From Spirochaetae bacterium HGW-Spirochaetae-1 (lineage in GTDB: Bacteria; Spirochaetota; UBA4802; UBA5550), in the NCBI GenBank assembly GCA_002839375.1, contig PGXY01000003.1:343863-407862 (forward strand): 64,000 nucleotides of DNA, written 5' to 3'. How positions within the stretch are numbered: position 1 is the first letter of the stretch; the number at the start of each line of letters is the position of its first letter. Both the position numbers and the translations under genes were made by a program. Below are positions 1 to 8,816 of this stretch, piece after piece. Below the pieces are notes generated by a model. The model ran no database searches. It saw only the letters and a program-made list of their open reading frames with translations, and had not been told where the DNA came from.

Positions 1-582
1 ATATCTTCCACCTATATTCTTCCTGATGTAGTGGCCTCATTAAAAAAAGAGGACCCGGAACTCTATTTCTCCATCGAGGCAGCCGACAGCCGCGAGGCCA
101 TTGAAATGATAAAGGAAGGAAAAGTTGAACTGGGCATCGTGGGTAAAATGCTCAAGCATCCGTCGTTGAATTACTATCACATCTTCAGTGATGAAATCGT
201 GCTTATCGGCGGGAAAAACTCCCCGGCAAGCATATCACTGCAGGAACTTCCCCATATGCCCCTGATTCAGCGTGAAAATGGTTCGGGCACCAGGGACGCC
301 GCGGAGAAGTGTCTCAACGGGCACGATATTGCCCCGTCAGACCTTTCGGTAGTGTACGAATGTTCCACGTCGGAGGGAGTAAAGGAAGCGGTGATTTCCG
401 GAATCGGCATCGCCTTCATCTCACGACTGGCCATTCAGCGTGAACTCCAGCTGAAATCACTGCGGATAATCGGGCTCAACGGCATAACCATCAACCGGGA
501 CTTTTACGCCGTCCATGTAAAAAATCGTCATCTCACCGAGGCTGGACGAAAACTGCTCGGTGAGCTGAAGAAGCTGAAATAG
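1..582 (+). CDS. LysR-family transcriptional regulator, effector domain (5' partial)
   Basis: This is the C-terminal part of a LysR-type regulator; the gene begins before the window. The open frame runs from base 1 (ISSTYILPDVVASLKK) to the TAG at 580-582. The visible part is the periplasmic-binding-protein-like effector domain: it opens at the first strand leading to the ILPDVV helix, then has the internal segments that line the ligand cleft (GELGIVG-like ELGIVGKM, and SEGVKEAVISGIGIAFIS, the usual 'G.GI..lp' stretch). The DNA-binding helix-turn-helix is outside the window, so the target cannot be judged. Its end is only 10 bases from the convergent end of batD. The GTG at 31 is an internal codon, not the start. 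Confidence 0.85.
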   Translation: MSSTYILPDVVASLKKEDPELYFSIEAADSREAIEMIKEGKVELGIVGKMLKHPSLNYYHIFSDEIVLIGGKNSPASISLQELPHMPLIQRENGSGTRDAAEKCLNGHDIAPSDLSVVYECSTSEGVKEAVISGIGIAFISRLAIQRELQLKSLRIIGLNGITINRDFYAVHVKNRHLTEAGRKLLGELKKLK

Positions 583-592
583 CCGCAGCTGT

Positions 593-2227
593 TTATGAAA
601 AAATCCCCGATTTTTTAAGACTGTCGGATATTTCCTTCATATCCGCTTCGCTCATAGTGCCGCCGCCGAAACGTGTTGCATAGAGCCGGTCCCTGATTTT
701 ATCCAGCTCATCACCGGGAACCTTCAGCTTTTTCACCGCCGGTGAGAGTCCGGCTGCATGTCCTAATATCCTGTCCACGGTTTTAAAAAAAAGATCACTG
801 TCCTTTTTGAAAAGGGACGCGGACAGGTCTCTCTCCAGCGATTTCAATACGTCGGACTCCTGTTCCGGCTTCTCTTCTTTTATCGTTTCGCCGCGGGAAA
901 TGATACGGTACCGGCGCCTCTCCCATATAACAATACCCGTAATGGAACCGACAACGAGAAGAACAATGATGGCTATATACAGGGGATTGAAATCCACGGA
1001 ACCCGAAGAGTCGGTGTCAAATCCCATGTGGGGACCGCTCTTTCCTCCGCCTTTCACCTCAAGGAGAATATCCCCGGTCTTCAGAGTATGATACGATTTA
1101 TCGGCGGGATTGAAATAGGGAAAAATAAATCTCCCGGCATTAACCGATCCTTCCCTTTCCGGTATGACCGTGACAGTGAAGGTCACCTTCCCTTTCAGCG
1201 TATCTCCCGATACGGAGATATCCTTCTCCCCTTCTTCCACAAGAACACGCACATCCCTGTCGCCGCCCTCATGCAGGGGTTTGGCCACAAGGTACAGGCT
1301 GCCCTCGCCTTCAATAGTAATCGTTGCCCGCTTCTCATTGAAGGCTTTCAGGGTTTCCCTGTCGTAATCAAGCTTCATGGTGAAGGTGCCCACGTTTCCC
1401 GGGAAATCAGCGGGCTTCCCCTTTTCAGGCAGGGGAAGGACCTCCAGTGAACCCGTATCAAAAATAATCCGCTTTCTGTCCATCATGCCGAAGAACCCGT
1501 CTCTTCTTTCAGCGCTCATGATGACCGAACCGCCTCCCGTTTCAAGTGAACCCGTCTGGGTGGGAATCAGCGCGAAGGTGTACAGGTGCGACCGGATCAG
1601 CTCATTGCCGTCCCGGGAGGCCATATCATCGCCGCGATTTTCCTCGATCCTGTTGACCATAAAGCCCCGGGCCTCGGGCTGTTTTTCAATGGCTTCGATG
1701 TTGATACTGCCGCCGCCCGATGTCAGCAGGTAATATCGCACCAGGACCGGCTCGCCGAGATATACCTTCTTCTTTGACAGAACGACTTCGGGCATAACCG
1801 TTCCTCCACCGCCGCTCGTCGTCCTTCCCGAGGCATTTTTCACAATGAGAGACACTTCCCTTGATTTGATAAATGCGCCATCCTGTTCAAAAACCAGGGG
1901 TGGTATTTTATAGGACCCTTTTTTTTCACCGGTAACAGTATAGGTCAGCGACACCCCCTGCCAGGTTTTACCGTTGATAAACTGAAAGCTCCGCTGCATA
2001 CCCGAATAAGTGATATCAAGGCCGGAAACCCGGGGCACCTGCACCTGCTTCATGTCTCCTGTTCCGGAAGTGATACGGATAGTCAGCGTGGTACTCTCAC
2101 CCACTTCGATGGCAGACTTGGCAAGGTCCGTTTCTGCCGTTTTTACCTGGGCCTCCGCCACGGCAGCGCACAGGAATATAACAAAAAACATGCTACCAGT
2201 TTTTTTCAAGATGTCGCTGATCATCAT
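593..2227 (-). CDS. batD: BatD-like membrane protein
   Basis: Last gene of the Bat operon. It starts with a signal peptide (hydrophobic stretch at residues 10-25 ending AEA), followed by a long extracytoplasmic beta-rich region typical of BatD ('oxygen tolerance' domain: ESTTLTIRI near residue 45, YTVTGEKKGSYKIPPL near 97). A single membrane helix lies near residues 413-434 (YIAIIVLLVVGSITGIVIW), and a basic cytoplasmic tail of about 110 residues follows. The start overlaps the end of batC by 35 bases and has a good ribosome site (AGGGGA). In Bacteroides and Leptospira, Bat proteins are tied to aerotolerance and envelope stress; the molecular role of BatD is unknown. Membership is supported by order and architecture. 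Confidence 0.85.
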   Translation of the reverse strand: MMISDILKKTGSMFFVIFLCAAVAEAQVKTAETDLAKSAIEVGESTTLTIRITSGTGDMKQVQVPRVSGLDITYSGMQRSFQFINGKTWQGVSLTYTVTGEKKGSYKIPPLVFEQDGAFIKSREVSLIVKNASGRTTSGGGGTVMPEVVLSKKKVYLGEPVLVRYYLLTSGGGSINIEAIEKQPEARGFMVNRIEENRGDDMASRDGNELIRSHLYTFALIPTQTGSLETGGGSVIMSAERRDGFFGMMDRKRIIFDTGSLEVLPLPEKGKPADFPGNVGTFTMKLDYDRETLKAFNEKRATITIEGEGSLYLVAKPLHEGGDRDVRVLVEEGEKDISVSGDTLKGKVTFTVTVIPEREGSVNAGRFIFPYFNPADKSYHTLKTGDILLEVKGGGKSGPHMGFDTDSSGSVDFNPLYIAIIVLLVVGSITGIVIWERRRYRIISRGETIKEEKPEQESDVLKSLERDLSASLFKKDSDLFFKTVDRILGHAAGLSPAVKKLKVPGDELDKIRDRLYATRFGGGTMSEADMKEISDSLKKSGIFS

Positions 2228-2888
2228 TGCTCCCCTTCTGTCTCTGTACCGGTTTTTTCTGCATGGACTCGAGCATGTTCCTGATCTGCTCCTTATTCAT
2301 ACGCTGCCCCGCCTTCTGTGAATCATTTTTTTTATCCTGATTTTTGTCCTGATTCTTTTTATCCTGATCTTTCTCATTTTTGTCATTCTTATTTTTCTGG
2401 TCGTTGCCGTCGCCGGACTTTTTATCCTGCTTATCCTGTTTATCTTTTTCCTTTTTCTTCAGCATGTATTCGATATTCTTCTTGGCTTTTTCATAACGAG
2501 GATCGATCTTCAGGGCATTGATATAGGCGTCAACGGCTTCCCGGTTGTTTCCCATCTTCAGGTAGGTATTGCCCATGTTCAGGAAGGCCTTCTTCTGCAC
2601 ATCGGGATCATCGGACTGCAGGGCCTTTTTATAGTTGGCCAGGGCGCTCTCCATATCGCCCGACATGTAATCGGCATTACCTTTGTTAAAGGCCAGCTTC
2701 TTTTTATCCGATTCTCCCGGGGCATAATTTTCAGCTTCCCGGTATTCCTTCCCGGCCTCGGCATATTTCTTTTCATGAAAGAGGCTGTTACCCCGGTCCA
2801 CCCTGTCACGATAGGGATCGAGCCAGGCCGCTGTCTGGAGCACAAGCAGGCAGAGAATAATGAGTTTTAATTTTCGGTGATATATCAT
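2193..2888 (-). CDS. batC: BatC-like TPR protein
   Basis: Predicted exported protein of 231 residues: a short hydrophobic N-terminus (residues 8-21), then tetratricopeptide repeats from about residue 30 to 140. Clear TPR signatures are AFNKGNADYMSGDMESALANY and AFLNMGNTYLKMGNNREAVDAY. After these comes a very charged, lysine/asparagine/glutamine/aspartate-rich low-complexity tail (about 145-205) that is probably disordered. Its ATG overlaps the batB stop as ATGA, so translation is coupled. BatC TPR proteins are thought to scaffold contacts between the von Willebrand proteins BatA and BatB; that role is known from the family and not shown here. Confidence 0.85.
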   Translation of the reverse strand: MIYHRKLKLIILCLLVLQTAAWLDPYRDRVDRGNSLFHEKKYAEAGKEYREAENYAPGESDKKKLAFNKGNADYMSGDMESALANYKKALQSDDPDVQKKAFLNMGNTYLKMGNNREAVDAYINALKIDPRYEKAKKNIEYMLKKKEKDKQDKQDKKSGDGNDQKNKNDKNEKDQDKKNQDKNQDKKNDSQKAGQRMNKEQIRNMLESMQKKPVQRQKGSNDDQRHLEKNW

Positions 2889-3958
2889 GGCTTTCTTTTC
2901 ATCTTCATTAGTATACGCCGCAGACGCTCCTTCATTCGCCCCTTCGAACGACCCGATATTTTTCTTTCCGGAAGCATGAGTTCCACGGATAAAAGCGCGA
3001 GAAGAAGGGCCGCTACAATTGCAAAGCGTTCTTTCCGTTCTTTTATAATACGGGAACCATAGGCATTGCGCTGCTGGTCCTCGATGATCTCAAGAATAAA
3101 GCGGAGATCGGAAAAACCGCCCGTGATGTCCAGGTATGCACCGCCCGTGGCCCCGGCCAGTTGCTTCAGCAGGTCCGCATTCTTACTTGAGCGGATGAGT
3201 TTCCCTTCCGTATCCCGGAGATACACCTCGCCGGAGCCCTCGCTCGATTCGCCGGGTATATACTCCCCTTCAGCGCGTCCTACCCCCACAGTGTACACTG
3301 ACACGCCCAGTTCCTTGAAGGCCTTCATGGCCGGTATGACCGCACCCTCGTTGTCCTCACCGTCGGTTATGACAACAAGTATCTTCGACGTGAGACGCTT
3401 TTTCTGGAATACGCGGTATGCCTCTCGGAACATCCTGCCCATATCGGTCCCCTGGAGCCGTATGGATTCAGGCCCGGCCGCGTCCAGGAACATCATGAAG
3501 GCTCCCGTATCATTTGTGAGAGGACACTGGAGAAAGGCGTCGCCGGCAAAGACAATGAGACCCACACGGTCTCCCTTCAGGGAGCCGACGATCCACTTGA
3601 CGGCATCCTTCGCGCGATCAAGACGGCTGGGTTTCACGTCCCTGGCAGTCATGGAACGGCTCACATCGAGAGCGATGAGAACGTCGGAGCCCTCGCTGTT
3701 AACCTCGCGAATCTTTTCCCCCCACTGGGGCCTCAGAAGCAGAATAACACATAACAGGACTGATGTGATGATGATGCCCGTCTTTATACGCGATATGACC
3801 TTTGATCCGCGGACAAATCCAGCAGCGGCCCGGCCGCGGCCAGTCAGGATCCCCATGGCTCTTCTTTTCCAGAACAGGTAGAGCCCATAAACGACCAGGA
3901 CGAGAAAGGCCACAAGGGCGATATATATGACGTATGCCATGTTGCCGAATGTGATCAT
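2885..3958 (-). CDS. batB: BatB-like von Willebrand factor A membrane protein
   Basis: Membrane-anchored VWA protein. There are two N-terminal membrane helices (about residues 7-29 and 59-77), a VWA domain from about residue 90 with a complete metal-ion adhesion site (ALDVSRSM, then the threonine in LQGTDMG and the aspartate in VITDGEDNEG), and a C-terminal helix near residue 312-328. BatA and BatB probably form a complex facing the periplasm or cytoplasmic membrane surface. The gene is joined to batA and batC by 4-base ATGA overlaps, which indicates translational coupling. It is paralogous to the next gene (batA). Confidence 0.9.
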   Translation of the reverse strand: MITFGNMAYVIYIALVAFLVLVVYGLYLFWKRRAMGILTGRGRAAAGFVRGSKVISRIKTGIIITSVLLCVILLLRPQWGEKIREVNSEGSDVLIALDVSRSMTARDVKPSRLDRAKDAVKWIVGSLKGDRVGLIVFAGDAFLQCPLTNDTGAFMMFLDAAGPESIRLQGTDMGRMFREAYRVFQKKRLTSKILVVITDGEDNEGAVIPAMKAFKELGVSVYTVGVGRAEGEYIPGESSEGSGEVYLRDTEGKLIRSSKNADLLKQLAGATGGAYLDITGGFSDLRFILEIIEDQQRNAYGSRIIKERKERFAIVAALLLALLSVELMLPERKISGRSKGRMKERLRRILMKMKRKP

Positions 3959-4950
3959 GGTATTTTCCTGTAATATGCCGAACGCATCAGTATCTCAACG
4001 AAAAAGAGTGAAACGGCAAGAATGAGAAAAATCTCGAACTTGTCATAGAACTCATGGTATATCTTCAGGTCCACTTCGCTTTTTTCCAGCATGTTGATCT
4101 CTTTCATGTTATCCCAGAAAACCCCGCTGGACGTGGCGCGGTAGAATTTGCCTCCCGTAAGAGACGATGCCTGCTCCAGCATGGCCGGGTCGAAGTGGTT
4201 CACCAGGTAGCGCTTGCCGAAGAATCCCCCGGGATTAGGATAGGAGACGCGCCCCTCGCTGCCGATTCCCACGCTGTATATCTTTATCCCCAGATCTTTG
4301 CACGTTTCTGCAGCAGTCTCGGGATCGATGGTGCCCCGGTTATTCATCCCGTCAGTTATAAGGAGAATAATGCGGCTTTTGGCCTTGCTGTCCATCATTC
4401 TCGACGCGGCCAGGGCCAGGGCGTCTCCAATGGCAGTCCCGTCCACGCTTACGGAGTCGAAATCGATCTCATCGGCCAGGTCCGTGAGCATATCGTGTTC
4501 GGCTGTCAGGGGACATTGCAGATAGGCCTCCCCGGCGAAAATAACCATGCCGATGCGGTCGCTTTCGCGTTTTTTAATGAAATCCCTGACCACGTCCTTG
4601 GCTACGGCAAGGCGGTTCTTGGGCTGAAAATCCTCACCGGCCATGGACCCGGAAACATCGAGGACCACCATTATATCGATACCCAGGTTTTTTATGCTGG
4701 AATAATGTATCCCCTGTCCGGGCCTCGCCAGAGCGATGATGAGAAAAAGGATCGCCAGGAAACGCAGAGCCGGGACGTACCGGTAGGTGCGCACACGAAA
4801 GGTCTTTCTCTTATCGATTATTTTTTCCGAGGAAACAGCAATAACCGAATCATGCCCGTAGACACGGCCGTAGAGGTACCAGAAAATCATGAGGGCATAG
4901 GGAACCAGGAGCAGCAGCGCATAGGGATGTTTGAATTCAAGTTGCCACAT
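3955..4950 (-). CDS. batA: BatA-like von Willebrand factor A membrane protein
   Basis: VWA protein of 331 residues with membrane helices near residues 8-25 and 55-75, a VWA domain with an intact MIDAS (VVLDVSGSM, VDGTAIGDAL, LITDGMNNRG) and a C-terminal membrane helix ending a few residues before the stop. The start chosen is the ATG at 4950 (MWQLEFKHPYALLLL) because it gives the standard BatA N-terminus; the open frame continues upstream to 5064 but that part lies inside the preceding gene. With this start the gene overlaps the preceding gene by 14 bases and batB by 4. Proposed partner of BatB in the Bat complex. Confidence 0.9.
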   Translation of the reverse strand: MWQLEFKHPYALLLLVPYALMIFWYLYGRVYGHDSVIAVSSEKIIDKRKTFRVRTYRYVPALRFLAILFLIIALARPGQGIHYSSIKNLGIDIMVVLDVSGSMAGEDFQPKNRLAVAKDVVRDFIKKRESDRIGMVIFAGEAYLQCPLTAEHDMLTDLADEIDFDSVSVDGTAIGDALALAASRMMDSKAKSRIILLITDGMNNRGTIDPETAAETCKDLGIKIYSVGIGSEGRVSYPNPGGFFGKRYLVNHFDPAMLEQASSLTGGKFYRATSSGVFWDNMKEINMLEKSEVDLKIYHEFYDKFEIFLILAVSLFFVEILMRSAYYRKIP

Positions 4951-5968
4951 GTCCAGCAACCTCCCGTAAATTCCTGGCAAGCCCCATGGTTTTTTCATGA
5001 CTCTCCAGGAGCACATCTTCCGAGGGGGTGAATTCTGCAAACTTGGAGAGGTCCCAGAGACCAAAACGCAGCATTATTTCATCATGATACGCTTTCGTAT
5101 TAAAACGCCGTGAAATCTTTTTCAACGTATCGTCTATCTCGGCCGAGGTCATTTCTGTGGCGTCGAAATGGAAGAGCCTGGACAGGTAGCGGCGGAAGAT
5201 CATGCTGACTCCCACGATGTATTCCTCCACCTTTCCGTTTACAATAAGTGCCCTGCCGCCCAGATCATCCATCTCTTTCAAAAAGGCCTCGAGGGGATCA
5301 ACCTCGGGCACAATGGCTTGGGCTGCCTCTCTCCTTTTTTTCAGGTAGCGGTATCCCCACAGGGCGAGAAGCGTGACGATGACGGCGGCGGCAATGAGAA
5401 TGATGAGGCGGTAGTAATTGCCTCCCAGGGCCAGGGGCGGCTCTATTTCCTGGAGCTGCGCTTCACTGTTCAGGGCGGATATTTCCACGGAGGGAATCTT
5501 ATATCCTACTTTTATTTTATCCTTTCCGGAAATCTCGATTTCCGGCAGAGCGAAGGTTCCCGGGCGGTAGTAGGACAGCCGCATAACAACGGCAATATAG
5601 GTCATCTCTTTATCGGAGCTGTCCTCCTTTTTGGCGGAATGAATGACATAGAGAGGAACGTGCCGCGCGGGATCATCCTCATCCTGTTCTTCACCGGTCT
5701 TCTTTTTTCCTTTTCCAGCGGCGGGGTTTTCATCGGGATAGAATTCCTTTTTCTCCGGCAGGAGGATATCAACGCCCTTCATCTCTTTTCCGGCGATGGT
5801 GACCCGGTACTCCAGGATGTCACCCACGGTACCCTTCTCAGGCTTCACCGCGGCGTTTATTTTCAGGAACTCATCATCGCCGGTCTTTTCTCCAGATAAA
5901 AGAGACACTGTACAGAAAATGATACCGATAATTGCAAACAGACTATATTTCCAGGCCTTAGTCATCAC
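4937..5968 (-). CDS. Bat-operon membrane protein of unknown function (BatD/DUF4381-like topology)
   Basis: The protein has a signal peptide (residues 8-26), an extracytoplasmic region of about 160 residues with the 'GTVGDILEYRVTIAG' type beta strand also seen in BatD-like proteins, a membrane helix (about 188-205, LIILIAAAVIVTLLALWG) and a cytoplasmic domain of about 135 residues (EAFLKEMDDLGGRALIVNG... IFRRYLSRLFHFDA). The layout resembles the DUF4381-type proteins often found between the DUF58 and VWA genes of MoxR clusters, but I do not recognise a specific named family with certainty. It sits 10 bases after the DUF58 gene and overlaps batA, so it is part of the same transcript and probably of the same membrane complex. 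Confidence 0.75.
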   Translation of the reverse strand: MMTKAWKYSLFAIIGIIFCTVSLLSGEKTGDDEFLKINAAVKPEKGTVGDILEYRVTIAGKEMKGVDILLPEKKEFYPDENPAAGKGKKKTGEEQDEDDPARHVPLYVIHSAKKEDSSDKEMTYIAVVMRLSYYRPGTFALPEIEISGKDKIKVGYKIPSVEISALNSEAQLQEIEPPLALGGNYYRLIILIAAAVIVTLLALWGYRYLKKRREAAQAIVPEVDPLEAFLKEMDDLGGRALIVNGKVEEYIVGVSMIFRRYLSRLFHFDATEMTSAEIDDTLKKISRRFNTKAYHDEIMLRFGLWDLSKFAEFTPSEDVLLESHEKTMGLARNLREVAGHVAT

Positions 5969-5978
5969 TCCTCACCCA

Positions 5979-6848
5979 CTACCGGCGCACAAGCCGGGTT
6001 CTGTTCCGCTTTTCAAAAAATTTCAGAAGGGCCGGTTCGATAGGTTCGCCGGTATCAAGAAAAACGGCATCCATCTCCTGCAGGACGGGGAAATGACCCT
6101 TTTCCGGAACGGTATCGGACAGGAAGACCTTTCCCGTTTCCAGATCCATAAATTCCGTGAGCCCGAAAAATCTCATCTCCTTTTCCATGGGGTCCGAAAT
6201 CTGCACGGGGATGATGTCATGCTTCCGCCCCAGGAGACGCAGCTTCAGCTGAAAATTTTTGCTGTCATCGAGAAAATCCGATATGCAGAAAATTACGCTG
6301 CGCTTTTTCATGACCCGGCTGACGAAGTCCACGGCCGCCCCGATATCGGTGCCCCTTCCCGCGGGCTCGCACTTCATGATCTCGTCCAGGACCTTCAGAA
6401 TAAATTTCCTTCCTTTCCGGGGCCTGATGAATTTTTCAACGCGGTCCGTAAAAAGAAGGACCGATACGCGGTCATTGTTCATCTGCGACAGGTAGAGGAG
6501 CAATGTCACCAGTTCCAGAGTAACATCGCGTTTGGACCTGCGGCCGCCGAATTCCAGTGAACCCGAGAGGTCCACCATGAGCACGACCGAAAGCTCGCGT
6601 TCCTCGATGTATTCTTTTATAAAAAGATGGTTCATCCTGGCCGAGACATTCCAGTCTATGCTGCGCACGTCATCGCCGGACTGGTACTCCCGGACGCTTT
6701 CGAAGGAAAGACCGAAGCCCTTGAAGGCCGAGTGGTACTCCCCCACGAAAGTAGTGTTGAGTTTTTTCCCGGTCTGGAGCTTTATCTTCCGCAGCAGGGA
6801 AAGCTCACTGGATTCCCGTTCCTCGTTTATTGTCCTGTCACTCTTCAA
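5979..6848 (-). CDS. DUF58 domain protein (Bat operon)
   Basis: Cytoplasmic DUF58 protein of 289 residues. The hallmark region is SFESVREYQSGDDVRSIDWNVSAR (residues about 50-73), followed by a VWA-like fold starting at VVLMVDLSGSLEFG. DUF58 proteins are constant partners of MoxR ATPases; the pair is thought to act as a chaperone that activates or assembles the VWA proteins coded next to them. The gene follows moxR after 113 bases and precedes the membrane protein gene by 10 bases. Start at 6848 (MKSDRTINEERES) is the only reasonable methionine before the conserved region. Confidence 0.9.
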   Translation of the reverse strand: MKSDRTINEERESSELSLLRKIKLQTGKKLNTTFVGEYHSAFKGFGLSFESVREYQSGDDVRSIDWNVSARMNHLFIKEYIEERELSVVLMVDLSGSLEFGGRRSKRDVTLELVTLLLYLSQMNNDRVSVLLFTDRVEKFIRPRKGRKFILKVLDEIMKCEPAGRGTDIGAAVDFVSRVMKKRSVIFCISDFLDDSKNFQLKLRLLGRKHDIIPVQISDPMEKEMRFFGLTEFMDLETGKVFLSDTVPEKGHFPVLQEMDAVFLDTGEPIEPALLKFFEKRNRTRLVRR

Positions 6849-6961
6849 TCCTGACGCCTCTATGAAATATGTTTTCTGTACATGTATTAATCCCTTTCAG
6901 GGATAGCGATGGTCCGTGTATGTAAAAAGCTCCATGCGTCCGCCGGGTTCCGCAACCGCTT

Positions 6962-7945
6962 TTATGGAACTTCCACGGAATCAAACAGCATCTTCACCAC
7001 GTCATCGGCGCTCTTCCCGTCGGCCTCGGCCTCGTAGGAGAGGATGATGCGGTGCCGCAGAACATCGGCGCCTATCTCCTTAATATCATCGGGCGTCACG
7101 AATCCCCTGCCGCGCATGAAGGCGACACAGCGCGATGCCTTCATGAGTGCGATGGAGGCCCGGGGGCTCGCCCCGTATTCGATGTATTTTTTCAGTTCCT
7201 TGCGCGTCGGCTTCCTGGTTTCGCCCGTGATGGTGACGATGTAATCGATAAGCTTATCGTCGATATAAATGGATTCGATCACCGGAGCCTTGTCCAGTAT
7301 GACCCCGGCGTGGATGACGGCCGAAATGGCGTCGATATTAATATCCTTAAAACGCGTAAGGATATTTTTTTCCTCTTCGGCAGTGGGATAGTCCACCAGG
7401 ACCTTCATGAAAAATCGGTCCAGCTGCGCCTCGGGGAGGGGATAGGTCCCTTCCTGTTCAATGGGATTTTCCGTGGCCAGAACCATGAAGGGACTTGCCA
7501 GGGGAAACGTTTCATCGCCGATGGTGACCTGTTTCTCCTCCATGGCCTGGAGGAGCGCCGACTGGACCTTGGCCGGGGCCCGGTTGATCTCATCGGCCAG
7601 GAGAATGCTGGTAAAGACCGGTCCCTTTTTCGTGATGAAATCAAGGTCGCGGGGATTGTATATACGCGTACCGATGAGGTCCGCCGGCAGAAGGTCCGGC
7701 GTGAACTGGATACGGCTGAAGGCCGTGTCAATGGCCCGGGCAAAGGCCCTCACCGTCAGGGTTTTGGCCAGACCCGGCAGTCCCTCAACCAGGATGTGGC
7801 CGCCCATAATGAATGATATAATTATGCGGTCGATGAGCTTTTCCTGGCCCATGATGACCTTGCCTATTTCGTCACGTATCTGCTGAACAAAAACGTTTTC
7901 CTTTTTCACCTGTTCCGTGAGTCTTTCAATTGCCACATAATCCAT
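6962..7945 (-). CDS. moxR: MoxR-family AAA+ ATPase
   Basis: First gene of the Bat operon, a 327-residue MoxR ATPase. Walker A is EGLPGLAKT (residues 54-62) and Walker B is LLADEINRA (about 115-123), both intact; sensor residues follow in LATENPIEQEGTYPLPEAQLDRF. The C-terminal lid (EYGASPRASIALMKA) is typical of the family. MoxR proteins are chaperone-like ATPases that work with DUF58 and VWA partners, all of which are encoded immediately downstream. The promoter should lie in the 250-base AT-rich gap between 7946 and 8194. Confidence 0.95.
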   Translation of the reverse strand: MDYVAIERLTEQVKKENVFVQQIRDEIGKVIMGQEKLIDRIIISFIMGGHILVEGLPGLAKTLTVRAFARAIDTAFSRIQFTPDLLPADLIGTRIYNPRDLDFITKKGPVFTSILLADEINRAPAKVQSALLQAMEEKQVTIGDETFPLASPFMVLATENPIEQEGTYPLPEAQLDRFFMKVLVDYPTAEEEKNILTRFKDINIDAISAVIHAGVILDKAPVIESIYIDDKLIDYIVTITGETRKPTRKELKKYIEYGASPRASIALMKASRCVAFMRGRGFVTPDDIKEIGADVLRHRIILSYEAEADGKSADDVVKMLFDSVEVP

Positions 7946-8194
7946 GAGAACACCCCTCTTATTGCTGATTCATATGGTTATTATAATGCAGATTTAAAAA
8001 AATATTGCTGTAAGTCAATGATATTCAGGCATGACTTTCATTTTCCCCTGATCAATTCATATTCAATGTATCGTAAATAAAAAGTGGTTATTTAAAACGA
8101 GTAAAAGGTTCAACTGTTAAGTATTTGGAGGGATCATAAGGTTACAAAGGAGGGTTCGTAATTATAAGGATATACTAAAAAATTTGCACTGCCA

Positions 8195-8614
8195 TCATTC
8201 AGCAGGTACTTCACTTCCCGGTTCATAATAAAAATCTATTGAAACAACATCGCCATCTCCATTAATACTGTCAGAATAATGTTTAATCTGATAATCATCT
8301 TCGTATAAATACACATTAAGTGAAGATGTAAAATTAATTACACCAGTTACACTAACTTCAAATGATGTAAAGGTCCCAAGATCCGCCTCATATTTATAAA
8401 GATTAGAACCTACTGATGTCTCAGTTCCGTTTATCTCCGTTGTATCGGTATTTTTCATATAATAGCCGCTGAAGGACTCCCCAACGGAATAAACAATCAG
8501 TTTATAATAACCGGGATCATCGGCAAGCCCGCAGTCAAGGCCCATGAATGAAAAGGGCGCAACACAGATGAGGAGATATATGAGGTGCTTTTTTATGTTC
8601 CGGTTCAGTTTCAA
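8195..8614 (-). CDS. Putative lipoprotein, unknown function
   Basis: Small protein of 139 residues with a basic N-terminus, a hydrophobic core (LIYLLICVAPFSFMG) and a possible lipobox ending at the cysteine in GLDC (residue 28). The rest is a beta-rich domain with alternating polar/hydrophobic strands (YYKLIVYSVGESFSGYYM..., VISFYYEP near the end), which would fit a small immunoglobulin-like fold; no family recognised. The start is a TTG at 8614 preceded by AAGG eight bases upstream. It stands alone between the Bat operon and fba and is more AT-rich than both. Confidence 0.6.
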   Translation of the reverse strand: MKLNRNIKKHLIYLLICVAPFSFMGLDCGLADDPGYYKLIVYSVGESFSGYYMKNTDTTEINGTETSVGSNLYKYEADLGTFTSFEVSVTGVINFTSSLNVYLYEDDYQIKHYSDSINGDGDVVSIDFYYEPGSEVPAE

Positions 8615-8701
8615 AATCTTTTCCTTAAAAAGCGATCTGTTTACAATATAATAAAAAATCAGTCCGAAGGAAAGGCGTCAAGCAGTAAAAATAATAAATA
8701 A

Positions 8702-8811
8702 CCTCACCCCGGCTCCGCCGCGCCCTCTCCCAGTGGGAGAGGGCTCTTTAGCATAAAATTTCTGCTACGACCTCCCCCTCTCCCTTCGGGAGAGGGGGCC
8801 GGGGGGTGAGG
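8702..8811. repeat. Palindromic intergenic repeat element with nested hairpins
   Basis: A 110-base element whose ends are inverted copies (CCTCACCCCGGC at 8702-8713 and its complement with a small insertion at 8798-8811). Inside are two smaller hairpins, CCCTCTCCCagtGGGAGAGGG and CCCCTCTCCCttcGGGAGAGGGG. Such REP/MITE-like elements are common as dispersed extragenic repeats. Its place directly behind the fba stop suggests it also ends fba transcription. Confidence 0.7.
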
Positions 8812-8816
8812 TCATG

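Noticed and set aside
5168-5899. Long plus-strand frame of 243 codons opposite the Bat-operon membrane protein
   Set aside because: Shadow of a real gene: no ribosome site, no family pattern, and the opposite frame has clear signal peptide and helix.
8195-8614. Assigning the AT-rich small lipoprotein to the Bat operon
   Set aside because: It lies upstream of moxR in the same direction but is separated by 249 bases and has no Bat-type feature.
8702-8811. CRISPR-like repetition in the GC-rich gap before fba
   Set aside because: Only nested inverted repeats, no direct repeats with spacers; it is a REP/MITE-type element.
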